Source: Providencia sneebia DSM 19967 (lineage in GTDB: Bacteria > Pseudomonadota > Gammaproteobacteria > Enterobacterales > Enterobacteriaceae). Taken from it: a DNA stretch of 42,026 nt. Each line of letters opens with the position of its first letter. The first letter of the stretch is position 1. The position numbers and the translations under genes were made by a program. A model generated the notes under the pieces. It was given only the letters and a program-made list of their open reading frames with translations. It did no database searches and was not told the origin of the DNA. The stretch lies in NCBI RefSeq assembly GCF_000314895.2, contig NZ_CM001773.1:908253-950278 (forward strand). The letters are read 5' to 3'. Below, piece after piece: positions 16,884-26,678 of this stretch.

Positions 16884-17237
16884 CTATAGAGTAAATACAC
16901 CAATCAGCGCGATTATAGAAATAATTGCTGATGCACCATAGAAAACCCATTTTGAAGCAGGAACATGGACTTTAAAATCGTGCAAAGTATGGTGAATACG
17001 GTGCATACCACACCATACCGGTAAAATGATCATCAGTAGTAAAAATATACGACCGATAAAGCTGGTGCAGAATGCATGAATGCGATCAAAACTTAGCATT
17101 TCAGGCGCGACACCAAGCGGGATCAAAATACCCAGTAGAAGAATGATTGAAGGGCCAATAATGGCACTCCACATACCACCAGCACCAAATAATCCCCAGA
17201 AAATCGGTTCATCGGAACGTTTAGGCGTTAGATTCAT
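16884..17237 (-). CDS. frdD: Fumarate reductase membrane anchor subunit D
   Basis: This is one of two hydrophobic subunits that anchor fumarate reductase in the inner membrane and form the menaquinol site. The 117-residue protein (E. coli 119) has three membrane segments and the conserved [20 protein letters not shown] and [11 protein letters not shown]. It is the last gene of frdABCD, 10 bases after frdC. Confidence 0.95.
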   Translation of the reverse strand: MNLTPKRSDEPIFWGLFGAGGMWSAIIGPSIILLLGILIPLGVAPEMLSFDRIHAFCTSFIGRIFLLLMIILPVWCGMHRIHHTLHDFKVHVPASKWVFYGASAIISIIALIGVFTL

Positions 17238-17247
17238 CAGACTCTCC

Positions 17248-17643
17248 TTAGATAACTAGCGCGATGGCTAAAATAATAACAGTGGCGACAATCGTGACTG
17301 CCCAAAGACCTTTTACAATAGGTTCTTCTGACATTTTCTTATCTTTGACAATAATACTGACCGCTTTCGGTGCGAGCTTAAACCATGTGGTTGTATGCAA
17401 TAGTGTCGCAGCAAGAGTGATGATATTAATAATCAAAATAATAGGATTTTGTAAAAAATCAACGAAGCCAGCCCATGATTCTGCACCACCTTTGAGTGCG
17501 AATACCCCGTAGAGCACAAGTAAACTAAACCAGACTTGGAGTACTGATGTACCTTCACGCATGATATAAAAGCGGTAAAAAGGTAGCTTTGTCCACCAAT
17601 CAGCCTTCATTTCTCTTGTATAGGGTTTACGTTTTGTAGTCAT
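17248..17643 (-). CDS. frdC: Fumarate reductase membrane anchor subunit C
   Basis: This membrane anchor of fumarate reductase has 131 residues, as in E. coli. It has three hydrophobic segments after the conserved [20 protein letters not shown]. Glu29 of E. coli FrdC, important for quinone chemistry, corresponds to the Glu in YIMREGTSV here. It lies 14 bases after frdB. Confidence 0.95.
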   Translation of the reverse strand: MTTKRKPYTREMKADWWTKLPFYRFYIMREGTSVLQVWFSLLVLYGVFALKGGAESWAGFVDFLQNPIILIINIITLAATLLHTTTWFKLAPKAVSIIVKDKKMSEEPIVKGLWAVTIVATVIILAIALVI

Positions 17644-17657
17644 GACTTCAATTCTCC

Positions 17658-18392
17658 TTATCGTGGCTTCAGCATGGCGATAACAAAGTCTTGCGCACTC
17701 GCTGCTTTACCTTGTTGGATTGCAGCAGCTGGGTCGACATGCTTAGGACAGACTTCAGAGCAGTAGCCTACAAATGTACAGCTCCAGACGCCGTTATCAC
17801 CATTAAGCAATGGCATACGATCTTTCGTACCGTGGTCACGGCTATCCAGATTGTAGCGCTCTGCGAGTGTGATTGCGGCAGGTCCTATAAACTCAGGGTT
17901 AAGACCGAATTGCGGACATGCTGCATAGCATAGGCCACAGTTAATACACCCTGAGAATTGATGGTATTTCGCCATTTGAGCAGGGGTTTGTTTGTTCGGC
18001 CCTTCAGAAGGTTTACGATCATTACCGAGGATATAAGGTTTAATCGCCTCTAAACTCTCAATAAAGTGTGTCATATCAACAACTAAGTCACGCTCAATTG
18101 GGAAATTTCCTAATGGCTCAACAGTGACGCCATTTGGATAGTCACGTAAAAATGTTTTACAAGCCAGCTTAGGAACTTTATCAACCATCATGCCGCAAGA
18201 ACCACAAATAGCCATACGGCAAGACCAACGATAAGACAAATCCGGTGCCAGATTATCTTTGACATAATTCAAAGCATCGAGTAATGAGGTTTGCTCATCA
18301 TAAGGGACATCATATGTCACTAAATGGGGCGCTTTATCCGTTTCTGGATTGTAGCGCAAGATCTCCATTTTTAAGTGTTTCATATCATCCAT
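17658..18392 (-). CDS. frdB: Fumarate reductase iron-sulfur subunit
   Basis: FrdB carries electrons from quinol to the flavin subunit through three iron-sulfur clusters. The [2Fe-2S] ligands are in [13 protein letters not shown] and the following Cys. The other two clusters are in [12 protein letters not shown] and [18 protein letters not shown]. At 244 residues it matches E. coli exactly when started at ATG 18392, which overlaps the end of frdA by 8 bases with AAGGAG upstream. A longer frame up to 18446 lies inside frdA and is not used. Confidence 0.96.
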   Translation of the reverse strand: MDDMKHLKMEILRYNPETDKAPHLVTYDVPYDEQTSLLDALNYVKDNLAPDLSYRWSCRMAICGSCGMMVDKVPKLACKTFLRDYPNGVTVEPLGNFPIERDLVVDMTHFIESLEAIKPYILGNDRKPSEGPNKQTPAQMAKYHQFSGCINCGLCYAACPQFGLNPEFIGPAAITLAERYNLDSRDHGTKDRMPLLNGDNGVWSCTFVGYCSEVCPKHVDPAAAIQQGKAASAQDFVIAMLKPR

Positions 18393-20181
18393 TAGCTTGC
18401 TCCTTCTTTGCCTTGTCCTGAGCTTCAGCTTCTGCACCATACACACGTTTTGCTGGCTGAGATTTTGTAATCTTCACGTCACTATATTCAAGACGAGGTG
18501 CGCCTTCAGGATTATAGAATGCCAATGTGTGTTTTAAGAAGTTTACATCATCACGCTCTGTACAGCCTTCGTCTAAACGTTGGTGAGCACCGCGAGATTC
18601 TTTACGATTCATCGCTGAATGCGCCATACAGTCGGCAACATCTAAACCAAATCCAAGCTCGATGGTGTACAGTAAATCAGTATTGAAGACGCTGCTATGG
18701 TCAGTGACTTCGACATGTTTAAAGCGCTCTTTCAATTCCGCTATCTTATCGATAGTTTTTTGCATTAACTCAGGAGTACGGTAGATACCACAACCTTCTT
18801 CCATGGCTAGACCGAGCTCATCACGAATGTGCGCCCAGTTTTCTTTACCTTTTTGGTTGATAAGTTTGTTTAAATTATCTTCAATATCACGAGTGCGAGC
18901 TTCAATCGCATTTGCGTTGGCTGGTGTTGCTTCTGCTGCGTGTTTAACAGCTTGCTCACCCGCAAGACGACCAAAAACAACCAATTCAGAAAGTGAGTTT
19001 GAACCTAAACGGTTTGCACCATGCAGACCAACAGAAGAACATTCACCAATCGCAAATAGACCTTTGATGCGTGTTTCACAGTTTTGATCTGTTTCGATAC
19101 CGCCCATTGTGTAGTGAGCAGTTGGACGAACTGGAATTGGGTCAGTGACTGGGTCAACACCAACATACGCTTTTGCAAGCTCACAAATAAATGGTAAACG
19201 CTCATGCAGTTTTTCTGCACCAAGGTGACGAAGGTCAAGATACACAACATCACCACGGTGAGTGCTGATGGTACGGCCTGCACGCCATTCATGCCAGAAT
19301 GCTTGTGAGACTTTGTCACGAGGACCAAGTTCCATGTATTTGTTTTCTGGTTTACCAAGCGGAGTTTCAGGGCCTAGTCCGTAATCTTGTAAATAACGGT
19401 AGCCATCTTTATTGACCATGATACCGCCTTCACCACGACAACCTTCTGTCATCAATATCCCTGAACCTGGTAGGCCTGTTGGGTGATATTGAACGAATTC
19501 CATATCACGCAGTGGAACACCATGACGGAGTGCAATCCCCATACCATCACCAGTTACTATACCGCCATTGGTATTGTAGCGATAAACGCGTCCTGCACCG
19601 CCCGTTGCCATGATGACGGAATTGGCACGGATTTGAACTTTAGTTCCTTCCATCATATTGATAGCGACAAGACCACGAACTTGGCCTTCATCAACAATGA
19701 TATCGAGAACAAAATGTTCATCAAAACGTTGAATTTGAGGATACTTTAATGAAGTTTGGAATAAGGTATGCAGCATGTGGAAGCCAGTTTTATCGGCAGC
19801 AAACCAAGTCCGTTCAATTTTCATACCACCAAAACGGCGGACGTTAACTGAACCATCTGGTTTACGGCTCCATGGGCATCCCCATAGCTCTAGCTGGGTT
19901 AATTCTGTAGGACAATGCTCGACGAAATAATCGACGACGTCTTGTTCACACAGCCAATCACCACCAGCAACAGTATCATTAAAATGATAATCGTAGGAGT
20001 CATGAGCTTGGGTTACAGCAGCTGCTCCGCCCTCTGCCGCCACAGTGTGGCTTCGCATTGGGTATACTTTTGAGATCAGAGCAATCTTGATGTTGGGATT
20101 TGCTTCTGCAGCAGCGATAGCTGCTCGTAAGCCTGCGCCCCCGGCCCCGATAATCGCTAAATCGGCATTGAAGGTTTGCAC
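18385..20181 (-). CDS. frdA: Fumarate reductase flavoprotein subunit
   Basis: FrdA reduces fumarate to succinate in anaerobic respiration. The 598-residue protein has the N-terminal FAD fold ([20 protein letters not shown]), the covalent FAD histidine at His45 ([10 protein letters not shown]), and the active-site stretches [20 protein letters not shown] and [14 protein letters not shown]. The start is GTG at 20181 with GGAGAA upstream. As I recall, E. coli frdA also uses GTG. It is the first gene of the operon. The C-terminus is slightly shorter than in E. coli in the charged tail. Confidence 0.97.
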   Translation of the reverse strand: MQTFNADLAIIGAGGAGLRAAIAAAEANPNIKIALISKVYPMRSHTVAAEGGAAAVTQAHDSYDYHFNDTVAGGDWLCEQDVVDYFVEHCPTELTQLELWGCPWSRKPDGSVNVRRFGGMKIERTWFAADKTGFHMLHTLFQTSLKYPQIQRFDEHFVLDIIVDEGQVRGLVAINMMEGTKVQIRANSVIMATGGAGRVYRYNTNGGIVTGDGMGIALRHGVPLRDMEFVQYHPTGLPGSGILMTEGCRGEGGIMVNKDGYRYLQDYGLGPETPLGKPENKYMELGPRDKVSQAFWHEWRAGRTISTHRGDVVYLDLRHLGAEKLHERLPFICELAKAYVGVDPVTDPIPVRPTAHYTMGGIETDQNCETRIKGLFAIGECSSVGLHGANRLGSNSLSELVVFGRLAGEQAVKHAAEATPANANAIEARTRDIEDNLNKLINQKGKENWAHIRDELGLAMEEGCGIYRTPELMQKTIDKIAELKERFKHVEVTDHSSVFNTDLLYTIELGFGLDVADCMAHSAMNRKESRGAHQRLDEGCTERDDVNFLKHTLAFYNPEGAPRLEYSDVKITKSQPAKRVYGAEAEAQDKAKKEQANG

Positions 20182-20930
20182 TGCGCTTCTCCATTGTTCA
20201 AGTGTAAATTAATAAATTCTGTTAAAGACTTTTGGTCGTTAGCTAAATGTTGTAAGCAGCACCGAGATAAAGTGGTACTGCCGATTTTCTCTTTTTTAAT
20301 AGTAAATAATATAATAGCTAATAATGACTTATCATGCTGTGGATTATACCGAATAGTGTTCTTGATAAATTTGATATAGAGGGGGGTTTTAGGTGATTTA
20401 GGTAATAAAGTGTGATCTATCCCCAACTTTTATGAATTGTTTTTTCATTCCTAAGAATAAGTCACAAAGATAAGTAAAAACTGTAAATTCAAATGATTAT
20501 CATTACTCTTAAGACGCTCATCCATATTGTGAATATAGTCTAACTTGTTCAGATTATCTGTTTTTTATCATCGTGAGGATGGTGAATAAAATTTTTTATT
20601 CATTCTTGTTTCATAATGAAAAACGTTCTTTTGCCTAATCGTGTAAAGCAGAGGATAATGTCACTCAATATTTCTTTCACCTTACTGGATCTTATTAGAA
20701 CATTATTGTTCCAAATAGCGCCGACATTCAAATATACGAATAGGTAAAATATAAGCCTGCTTAATCATTTTGCAGTCAGCGCTATCCGCTTATCTCACTG
20801 CGATCGTTAGATAATAGCAAGATTAACAAATGGAATAATAAAATTTGTTGTATTTGCTGATCTTAATGCATTGTTTGTCGTGCAAGAGGTGAGTAAACTG
20901 CACGGTCATGTTTATTTTGGAGTTATGTTA
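20182..20930. other. Long divergent intergenic region between frdA and epmA
   Basis: About 750 bases hold the promoters of both flanking genes but no convincing coding frame; an 89-codon minus-strand frame at 20157-20426 has no family features. I see no good FNR palindrome, only isolated ATCAA halves near 20370. A strong Fur-like box sits in the middle (20489-20507). A small AT-only hairpin GAATAAAA/TTTTATTC follows near 20583-20601. The length is unusual and leaves room for a small RNA. Confidence 0.4.
20489..20507. promoter_or_regulatory. Orphan Fur-like box in the frdA-epmA gap
   Basis: TCAAATGATTATCATTACT matches the 19-bp Fur consensus at about 14 of 19 positions, with a contiguous ATGATTATCATTA core. 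It lies about 310 bases from frdA and 420 from epmA, too far to act at either start codon. It may therefore control an unannotated transcript. Confidence 0.55.
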
Positions 20931-21908
20931 ATGAGTGAAGTCGCGAACTGGCAGCCAAGTGCGCCTATCGCCAATCTGTTACAGCGAGCTAAAATAATTG
21001 CTGAAATCAGACGTTTTTTTACTGAACGCTGCGTACTTGAAGTCGAAACACCCGCAATGAGTCAAGCAACGGTGACAGACATTCATCTTGTACCATTTCA
21101 AACGCGTTTTGTAGGGCCTGGTGCTGCGCAGGGAATTGATCTTTATTTGATGACAAGCCCTGAATATCATATGAAGCGATTACTTGCGGCGGGGAGTGGA
21201 CCTATCTACCAACTATGCCGTAGTTTTCGTAATGAAGAAGCTGGCAGACATCATAATCCCGAGTTCACCATGCTTGAATGGTATCGTCCGCATTATGATA
21301 TGTACCGTTTAATCAATGAAGTTGATGATTTACTCCAACAAGTGCTCGATTGTGAAAGCGCGGAACTGCTTTCATATCAACATGCATTTTTACGCCATTT
21401 AGATATAGATCCCCTTTCTGCTGAAAAAAGTGAGCTAAGGGAAGTCGCTGCACGTTTAGATTTGAGCAATATTGCAGATCAAGAAGAAGATAGAGATACA
21501 TTACTTCAATTGCTATTTACTATGGGCGTTGAGCCACATATTGGTAAAGAGAGGCCGGCTGTAGTTTACCATTTCCCTGCAACTCAAGCTTCTTTAGCTG
21601 AAATTAGTTCAGAAGATCATCGTGTAGCAGAGCGCTTTGAAGTTTATTTCAAAGGGATGGAGCTGGCGAATGGATTCCGTGAATTGACGGATGCAGCAGA
21701 GCAGCGCCAACGCTTTGAGCAGGATAATCGCCGTCGCGCGGCACTAGGTTTACCGATTCATCCCATTGATGAGAATTTACTGTGTGCATTGGAGCATGGA
21801 CTACCAGAGTGCTCTGGCGTAGCCCTTGGGGTAGATCGTTTGATTATGTTGGCCTTAAATGCTGATAAGATCAGCGATGTTATCGCTTTCCCTGTGACTA
21901 TCGCTTAA
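20931..21908 (+). CDS. epmA: EF-P lysyl-lysine ligase
   Basis: EpmA is a class II lysyl-tRNA synthetase paralogue. It ligates beta-lysine, made by EpmB, to Lys34 of EF-P. It has 325 residues, as in E. coli, and lacks the anticodon-binding domain of LysS. Motif 2 is [19 protein letters not shown] and motif 3 is [15 protein letters not shown]. The start is ATG 20931 ([11 protein letters not shown]) with TTGGAG eight bases upstream; the frame stays open upstream to 20871 but starts there with TTG. It diverges from frdA, as in E. coli. Confidence 0.96.
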   Translation: MSEVANWQPSAPIANLLQRAKIIAEIRRFFTERCVLEVETPAMSQATVTDIHLVPFQTRFVGPGAAQGIDLYLMTSPEYHMKRLLAAGSGPIYQLCRSFRNEEAGRHHNPEFTMLEWYRPHYDMYRLINEVDDLLQQVLDCESAELLSYQHAFLRHLDIDPLSAEKSELREVAARLDLSNIADQEEDRDTLLQLLFTMGVEPHIGKERPAVVYHFPATQASLAEISSEDHRVAERFEVYFKGMELANGFRELTDAAEQRQRFEQDNRRRAALGLPIHPIDENLLCALEHGLPECSGVALGVDRLIMLALNADKISDVIAFPVTIA

Positions 21909-21917
21909 TATCCCCGC

Positions 21918-21993
21918 CATACTTCAGCTGCCTTGTTGTTGGCTGGATTCAGCTACCCAAGGAACATTCGCAAAAGTATGTTCCTTGGGTAGC
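21918..21993. repeat. Intergenic palindromic repeat, copy A
   Basis: CATACTTCAGCTG (21918-21930) is followed by a perfect 16-bp inverted repeat: GCTACCCAAGGAACAT (21952-21967), a 10-base loop, and its complement (21978-21993). The layout recalls intergenic palindromes of Yersinia and Serratia that begin CATACTTCAAG. Related pieces occur at 29946-29977 and 39401-39414. The hairpin may also end the epmA transcript. Confidence 0.6.
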
Positions 21994-21995
21994 GT

Positions 21996-22034
21996 ATAAA
22001 AAATAGTTGTTAGCAGCTTTTGGCTACTAACAAC
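21996..22034 (-). terminator. Terminator after glpQ
   Basis: On the minus strand the stem GTTGTTAG/CTAACAAC (22027-22034 with 22006-22013), extended by AGC/GCT, is followed by a run of six T. It lies 37 bases after the glpQ stop. Confidence 0.65.
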
Positions 22035-22070
22035 ATAATAATAAAAACAAATAATTAGTTAGTTATAATC

Positions 22071-23138
22071 TTATGGTTGTTTTTGAAGAAATTTAACACC
22101 TAGGTCAGGGAAGTCAGTAAATGCACCATCAACATCGGCTTGATTGTAAATAATTTCAAAAAGTTGTTGTCCATCTTTCGCATATTTTGGCAGCTTATCA
22201 ACGCGAATAGTATAAGGATGCACTAACATATTATTTGCGTGGGCATCTTGTACCATGCCTGTTAGCTTAATATTATCCGGTGTGGAATCTTCTTGAACGA
22301 GCATATGATAATCGGGGCCAATACCATCAGCATATTTAGCCACTTCTTTCATGGAATTTGGTTCAAACATCCAATCATAGCTATAGTTAACCCAAGTTCC
22401 ATCAGGTTTTTGCTCTTGTGTTTCATTCCAATCAGTATAAGCAATAAGCTGAACCAGTTTTAAATTCATATCCATTTCTGGCATCAATTTAGTTTTAATG
22501 CGTTTTAACTCGTTGGCATCAAAACATTGCAAATAGACATTTGCCTCTTTATTGGTATAGCCGTACTGTTTTAAGACTTCCAAAGTTTTTTTCGTGATAT
22601 CTTTCCCTTCCTGTTGATGGAACCAAGGTGCTTTGATTTCAGGGTAGATACCAATATTTTTACCTGTTGATTTATTCAATCCTTGGATGAATTCAATTTC
22701 TTCTTGGAAGGTATGAACACGGAAGTCTGATTTACCCATAGGGAAACGATTTGGGTAGCTTTGAACTTTCTTACCATCAACAATATCAAATCCTTCAGTA
22801 AAATTGAGCGATTTAATTTCATCGAGCGTAAAGTCTATGGCGTAATAACGACCATCTTTACGTGCGCGATTTGGAAAACGCTCAGCAACATCCGTCACTC
22901 GGTCAAGATAATGGTCGTGCAATACCACTAATTCATTATCTTTGGTCATCACTAAATCTTGCTCAAGAAAATCAGCTCCTTGGGCATAGGCCATTGCCTT
23001 AGCAGGCAGTGTGTGTTCTGGTAAGTAACCACTTGCACCGCGATGCGCAATAACAACTTTTTCTGCTGATTGTGCAACGCTTGAAACAGACGCAACTAAA
23101 ATCATACTTGCAACCAATGTTTTTAATGGAAGATGCAT
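22071..23138 (-). CDS. glpQ: Periplasmic glycerophosphodiester phosphodiesterase
   Basis: GlpQ hydrolyses glycerophosphodiesters to glycerol-3-phosphate and an alcohol in the periplasm; GlpT then imports the product. The 355-residue protein has a signal peptide (LKTLVASMILVASVSSVAQSA, cleaved near residue 25). The GDPD core follows: VIAHRGASGYLPEHT with the catalytic HR, then EQDLVMTKDNELVVLHDHYLD, and YPEIKAPWFHQQEGKD. It lies 97 bases after glpT, with an intrinsic terminator between. Confidence 0.96.
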   Translation of the reverse strand: MHLPLKTLVASMILVASVSSVAQSAEKVVIAHRGASGYLPEHTLPAKAMAYAQGADFLEQDLVMTKDNELVVLHDHYLDRVTDVAERFPNRARKDGRYYAIDFTLDEIKSLNFTEGFDIVDGKKVQSYPNRFPMGKSDFRVHTFQEEIEFIQGLNKSTGKNIGIYPEIKAPWFHQQEGKDITKKTLEVLKQYGYTNKEANVYLQCFDANELKRIKTKLMPEMDMNLKLVQLIAYTDWNETQEQKPDGTWVNYSYDWMFEPNSMKEVAKYADGIGPDYHMLVQEDSTPDNIKLTGMVQDAHANNMLVHPYTIRVDKLPKYAKDGQQLFEIIYNQADVDGAFTDFPDLGVKFLQKQP

Positions 23139-23165
23139 GACGATATTCTCCTTGTCATTTTCAGG

Positions 23166-23200
23166 TAAAAAAAAGGCTATATCACATTTTGATATAGCCT
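23166..23200 (-). terminator. Intrinsic terminator between glpT and glpQ
   Basis: On the minus strand an 11-bp stem (AGGCTATATCA/TGATATAGCCT, 23200-23174) with a 5-base loop is followed by a run of eight T. Full termination would separate glpQ from the glpT promoter, so it probably acts as a partial terminator that lowers glpQ expression. Confidence 0.75.
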
Positions 23201-23209
23201 CAGTTTAGT

Positions 23210-23231
23210 CCATTAATGTGAACATTAATGG
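23210..23231. repeat. Perfect 10-bp inverted repeat after glpT
   Basis: CCATTAATGT (23210-23219) and ACATTAATGG (23222-23231) are separated by two bases. It sits 5 bases after the glpT stop, upstream of the terminator. It may protect the 3' end of the mRNA or bind a protein; nothing decides which. Confidence 0.5.
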
Positions 23232-23235
23232 AGTG

Positions 23236-24585
23236 TTAGTTCATTTTTGCTAATTCACGTTTATGTTTAGATTCGTTGATCATTACAAGGAATAGCAGAA
23301 CAACAGCAAGTACAGAACCACCGATCATGACGGCAAAACCACCGTCCCAACCGAAGTAGTCAACGGTATAACCAACAATAGCACTTGCAGCAACGGAACC
23401 ACCTAGGTAACCGAATAACCCTGTAAATCCTGCGGCTGTACCAGCAGCTTTCTTAGGTGCAAGCTCAAGAGCATGCAGACCAATCAGCATAACAGGACCG
23501 TAGATTAGGAAACCGATGATAAGCATACAAGCCATATCAATGCCTGGGTTTCCTGGAGGGTTCATCCAGAACACGATAGTTGCGATAGTCACGAGTGTCA
23601 TAAAGAACACACCAGTTGCACCACGGTTACCACGGAAGACTTTATCTGACATCCAACCACACAGTAAAGTACCAGGGATACCTGCATACTCATACAAGAA
23701 GTAAGCCCAAGAAGACTTATCCATTGCAAAGTGTTTAACTTCACGCAGGTAAGTTGGAGACCAGTCAAGCACACCATAACGCAGCAAATAAACAAAGACG
23801 TTAGCAATTGCGATCATCCATAGAAGTTTGTTAGGGAACACATACTTCATGAAGATTTCTTTTGCAGTTAACTCTTTCTCGTCTGATGCTTTATAGTCTG
23901 GCGGATAGTCATTTTTATATTCTTCGATTGGTGGTAAACCACAAGATTGTGGAGTATCACGCATCAAAGCAAAAGCAATGATTGCAACAATAATCGCTGC
24001 AAATGCAGGCATATAAAGAGCTGCGTGCCAGTCATTAAACCATGCCATACCCAGCATGAATAGTAGAGGAGGAATACCACCACCAACGTTATGCGCACAG
24101 TTCCAAACTGACACTATCCCACCACGTTCTTTTTGTGACCACCAGTGAACCATGGTACGACCACAAGGAGGCCAACCCATACCTTGGAACCAACCACATA
24201 GGAACAGCAGAACGAACATAACCATGATGCTGGATGTTGCCCATGGTACGAAGCCCATAAACAGCATGACTAGCGCAGCAAGTATTAAACCAGCAGGTAA
24301 GAATATCCGAGGGTTAGAGCGGTCTGAGACAGACCCCATGATGAATTTTGAAAAACCGTAAGCAATTGAGATCCCTGATAACGCAAAACCCAGATCCCCT
24401 TTGGAGAACCCTTGTTCTACAAGGTAAGGCATTGCTAATGCGAAGTTTTTTCTGACTAGGTAGTATGCTGCATAGCCAAAGAAAATTCCCATGAAAATTT
24501 GCCAGCGAAGACGTCGATAGACAGGATCTATCTTCTCAGCTGGCAGCCTCGGTGCATGAGGTGCTGGTTTAAAAATGCTTAACAT
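23236..24585 (-). CDS. glpT: Glycerol-3-phosphate/phosphate antiporter
   Basis: GlpT is an inner-membrane MFS transporter that exchanges glycerol-3-phosphate for phosphate. The 449-residue protein has twelve predicted membrane segments. The N-terminal [20 protein letters not shown] and [20 protein letters not shown], and the motif [20 protein letters not shown], are typical of the organophosphate:Pi antiporter family. The conserved arginines near RKNFALA and in [10 protein letters not shown] are in place. It diverges from glpA and is co-oriented with glpQ. Confidence 0.96.
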   Translation of the reverse strand: MLSIFKPAPHAPRLPAEKIDPVYRRLRWQIFMGIFFGYAAYYLVRKNFALAMPYLVEQGFSKGDLGFALSGISIAYGFSKFIMGSVSDRSNPRIFLPAGLILAALVMLFMGFVPWATSSIMVMFVLLFLCGWFQGMGWPPCGRTMVHWWSQKERGGIVSVWNCAHNVGGGIPPLLFMLGMAWFNDWHAALYMPAFAAIIVAIIAFALMRDTPQSCGLPPIEEYKNDYPPDYKASDEKELTAKEIFMKYVFPNKLLWMIAIANVFVYLLRYGVLDWSPTYLREVKHFAMDKSSWAYFLYEYAGIPGTLLCGWMSDKVFRGNRGATGVFFMTLVTIATIVFWMNPPGNPGIDMACMLIIGFLIYGPVMLIGLHALELAPKKAAGTAAGFTGLFGYLGGSVAASAIVGYTVDYFGWDGGFAVMIGGSVLAVVLLFLVMINESKHKRELAKMN

Positions 24586-24851
24586 ATAGCCTCCGATGGC
24601 ATGTTAACAGTTATTAGCTCGTTGCTTTAGTCAACAATTTATATTGGTAAAGGCGAGCGTTTATTATTTATTAAGTAGCAAAAACGAAAATATTTAATTT
24701 CTTTAATGCGCACTTACTTTCAATAGTGCACTTATGATACTCATAAAAAAACAGGTTATCTGTAATCAAGCGCACAAATATTGCTTTTTATGAAGAGCTG
24801 CATAGTAAATGTTATTTTACGATGAAAAGAAACTAGGTTATTCGAGTTTTT

Positions 24852-24867
24852 TGTGATGAATGTCACG
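24852..24867. promoter_or_regulatory. CRP site in the glpT-glpA control region
   Basis: TGTGA-TGAATG-TCACG matches the CRP consensus TGTGA-N6-TCACA at nine of ten half-site positions. It lies 267 bases before glpT and 159 before glpA, so it could activate either or both divergent operons. Confidence 0.75.
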
Positions 24868-24911
24868 ATTTTGTTCTTTTTATGGTCTATTTTGACACAA
24901 TTGCTTTCGTT

Positions 24912-24931
24912 TTTGTTCCTTATCAAACATC
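24912..24931. promoter_or_regulatory. GlpR operator in the glpT-glpA control region
   Basis: TTTGTTCCTT ATCAAACATC, an imperfect 20-bp palindrome, fits the GlpR operator consensus WATKTTCGWT-AWCGAAMATW at about 16 of 20 positions. Repression released by glycerol-3-phosphate is expected for both divergent operons. Confidence 0.7.
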
Positions 24932-25025
24932 GCTAACATTTCTTGTCTATAGTTAGTTATAGATTATAAAAAAGAAACTACACTTATAGTGGTTATAGAA
25001 TGTTTAATTATGTGAGGAATGCGAC

Positions 25026-26678
25026 ATGAAAGGCTCATCTGTGGCTGAAACGGATGTCATCATTATCGGTGGTGGCGCAACAGGTGCAGGTGTTGCTCGA
25101 GACTGCGCCCGTAGAGGTTTAAAAGCTGTTTTACTCGAGAGGCATGATATTGCTACTGGTGCAACAGGGCGTAACCATGGCTTGTTGCATAGTGGTGCTC
25201 GCTACGCAGTAACAGATAGCGAATCAGCAAGAGAATGTATCGAAGAAAATAAAATCCTAAAAAGAATTGCACATCATTGCGTTGAAAAGACTGATGGCTT
25301 ATTTATTACTTTGCCTGAAGACTCCCTTGAATATCAACAACAATTTATTAAGGCTTGCCAAGCTGCGGGGATTGATGCTAATGCGATTGATCCTGCGGAA
25401 GCCATTCGACTTGAACCTTCTGTTAACCCACATTTGATTGGGGCTGTACGCGTTCCTGATGGAACCGTTGATCCATTTCGTTTAACAGCAGCAAATATGT
25501 TAGATGCACGCGAACATGGTGCAAAAGTATTAACCTATCATGAAGTGATTGGCTTAATCCGTGATGGTGACAAAGTTCGTGGTGTCACTGTTTATGATCA
25601 TCAAGCTAAAAAACAGTACGATATTCATGCTGAAATAGTGGTCAATACGGGCGGGATCTGGGGACAGAAAATCGCAGAATATGCAGATTTAAAAATCAAA
25701 ATGTTCCCCGCTAAAGGGGCTTTATTAATCCTTGGACACCGTTTAAATAACATGGTGATCAACCGCTGCCGTAAACCTGCCGATGCGGATATCTTAGTAC
25801 CAGGAGATACCATTTCATTAATCGGAACGACCTCTACACATATTGAATATGACCAAATTGACAATATGTGTGTCACGCCAGAAGAAGTGGACATTTTAAT
25901 TCGTGAAGGTTCCATGTTGTCACCAGCACTTGCTACAACACGTATTTTACGTGCTTATGCGGGTGTGAGGCCGTTGGTGGCGAGTGATGATGATCCATCA
26001 GGGCGTAATGTTAGCCGTGGTATTGTATTACTTGACCATGCTAAACGTGATGGACTTGAAAACTTTATTACGATTACTGGTGGTAAGTTAATGACTTATC
26101 GCTTGATGGCTGAATGGGCGACAGACAAAGTCTGTGAAAAATTGGGACACACAGCAAAATGTACCACAGCAGAGGCTCCATTGCCTGGCTCACAACATAG
26201 TGCAGAAGAAGCATTGCGCAATGTTGTGTCAATTCCTGCTCCAATTCGTGGCTCTGCGGTTTACCGCCATGGGGATCGTGCAACTGAGATCTTAAGTGCA
26301 GATAGATTAGATAAAAGCTTAGTGTGTGAATGTGAAGCTGTTACGGCTGGTGAAGTACGTTATGCAGTTAACTCACTGACAGTCAATAATTTATTGGATT
26401 TAAGACGCCGTACTCGTGTAGGAATGGGAACGTGTCAAGGCGAGCTTTGTGCTTGCCGTGCCGCGGGTTTATTAAATCGTTTTAATGTCACAACACCTCA
26501 TGAAACTGAAAATCAATTAGCACACTTTTTGAACGAACGTTGGAAAGGTGTCAGACCCATTGCGTGGGGGAATGCATTGCGTGAAAGTGAATTCACCAGT
26601 TGGGTTTATCACGGGCTGTGTGGCATGAATGAAAAAACCTTAGGTAAAGCGTCTGAGGAGGCTGAAAATGAAATATGA
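25026..26678 (+). CDS. glpA: Anaerobic glycerol-3-phosphate dehydrogenase subunit A
   Basis: GlpA is the catalytic FAD subunit that oxidises glycerol-3-phosphate to dihydroxyacetone phosphate without oxygen. The 550-residue protein starts with the FAD fold DVIIIGGGATGAGVARDCAR (9-28) and continues with GRNHGLLHSGARYAV and GGKLMTYRLMAEW. The C-terminal BFD-like cysteine cluster is CECEAVTAGEVRYA then CQGELCACRAAGLL. It is slightly longer than in E. coli (542). It overlaps glpB by 11 bases and heads glpABC. With frd in the same window, electrons could pass to fumarate through menaquinone. Confidence 0.96.
   Translation: MKGSSVAETDVIIIGGGATGAGVARDCARRGLKAVLLERHDIATGATGRNHGLLHSGARYAVTDSESARECIEENKILKRIAHHCVEKTDGLFITLPEDSLEYQQQFIKACQAAGIDANAIDPAEAIRLEPSVNPHLIGAVRVPDGTVDPFRLTAANMLDAREHGAKVLTYHEVIGLIRDGDKVRGVTVYDHQAKKQYDIHAEIVVNTGGIWGQKIAEYADLKIKMFPAKGALLILGHRLNNMVINRCRKPADADILVPGDTISLIGTTSTHIEYDQIDNMCVTPEEVDILIREGSMLSPALATTRILRAYAGVRPLVASDDDPSGRNVSRGIVLLDHAKRDGLENFITITGGKLMTYRLMAEWATDKVCEKLGHTAKCTTAEAPLPGSQHSAEEALRNVVSIPAPIRGSAVYRHGDRATEILSADRLDKSLVCECEAVTAGEVRYAVNSLTVNNLLDLRRRTRVGMGTCQGELCACRAAGLLNRFNVTTPHETENQLAHFLNERWKGVRPIAWGNALRESEFTSWVYHGLCGMNEKTLGKASEEAENEI

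Noticed and set aside
20360..20385. Possible FNR site for frd near 20370
   Set aside because: Two ATCAA-type halves are in direct, not inverted, orientation; the second half matches TTGAT at only 2 of 5 positions.
20157..20426. 89-codon minus-strand frame upstream of frdA
   Set aside because: It starts in promoter-like DNA, overlaps the frdA start, has no ribosome site, and its peptide shows no family features.
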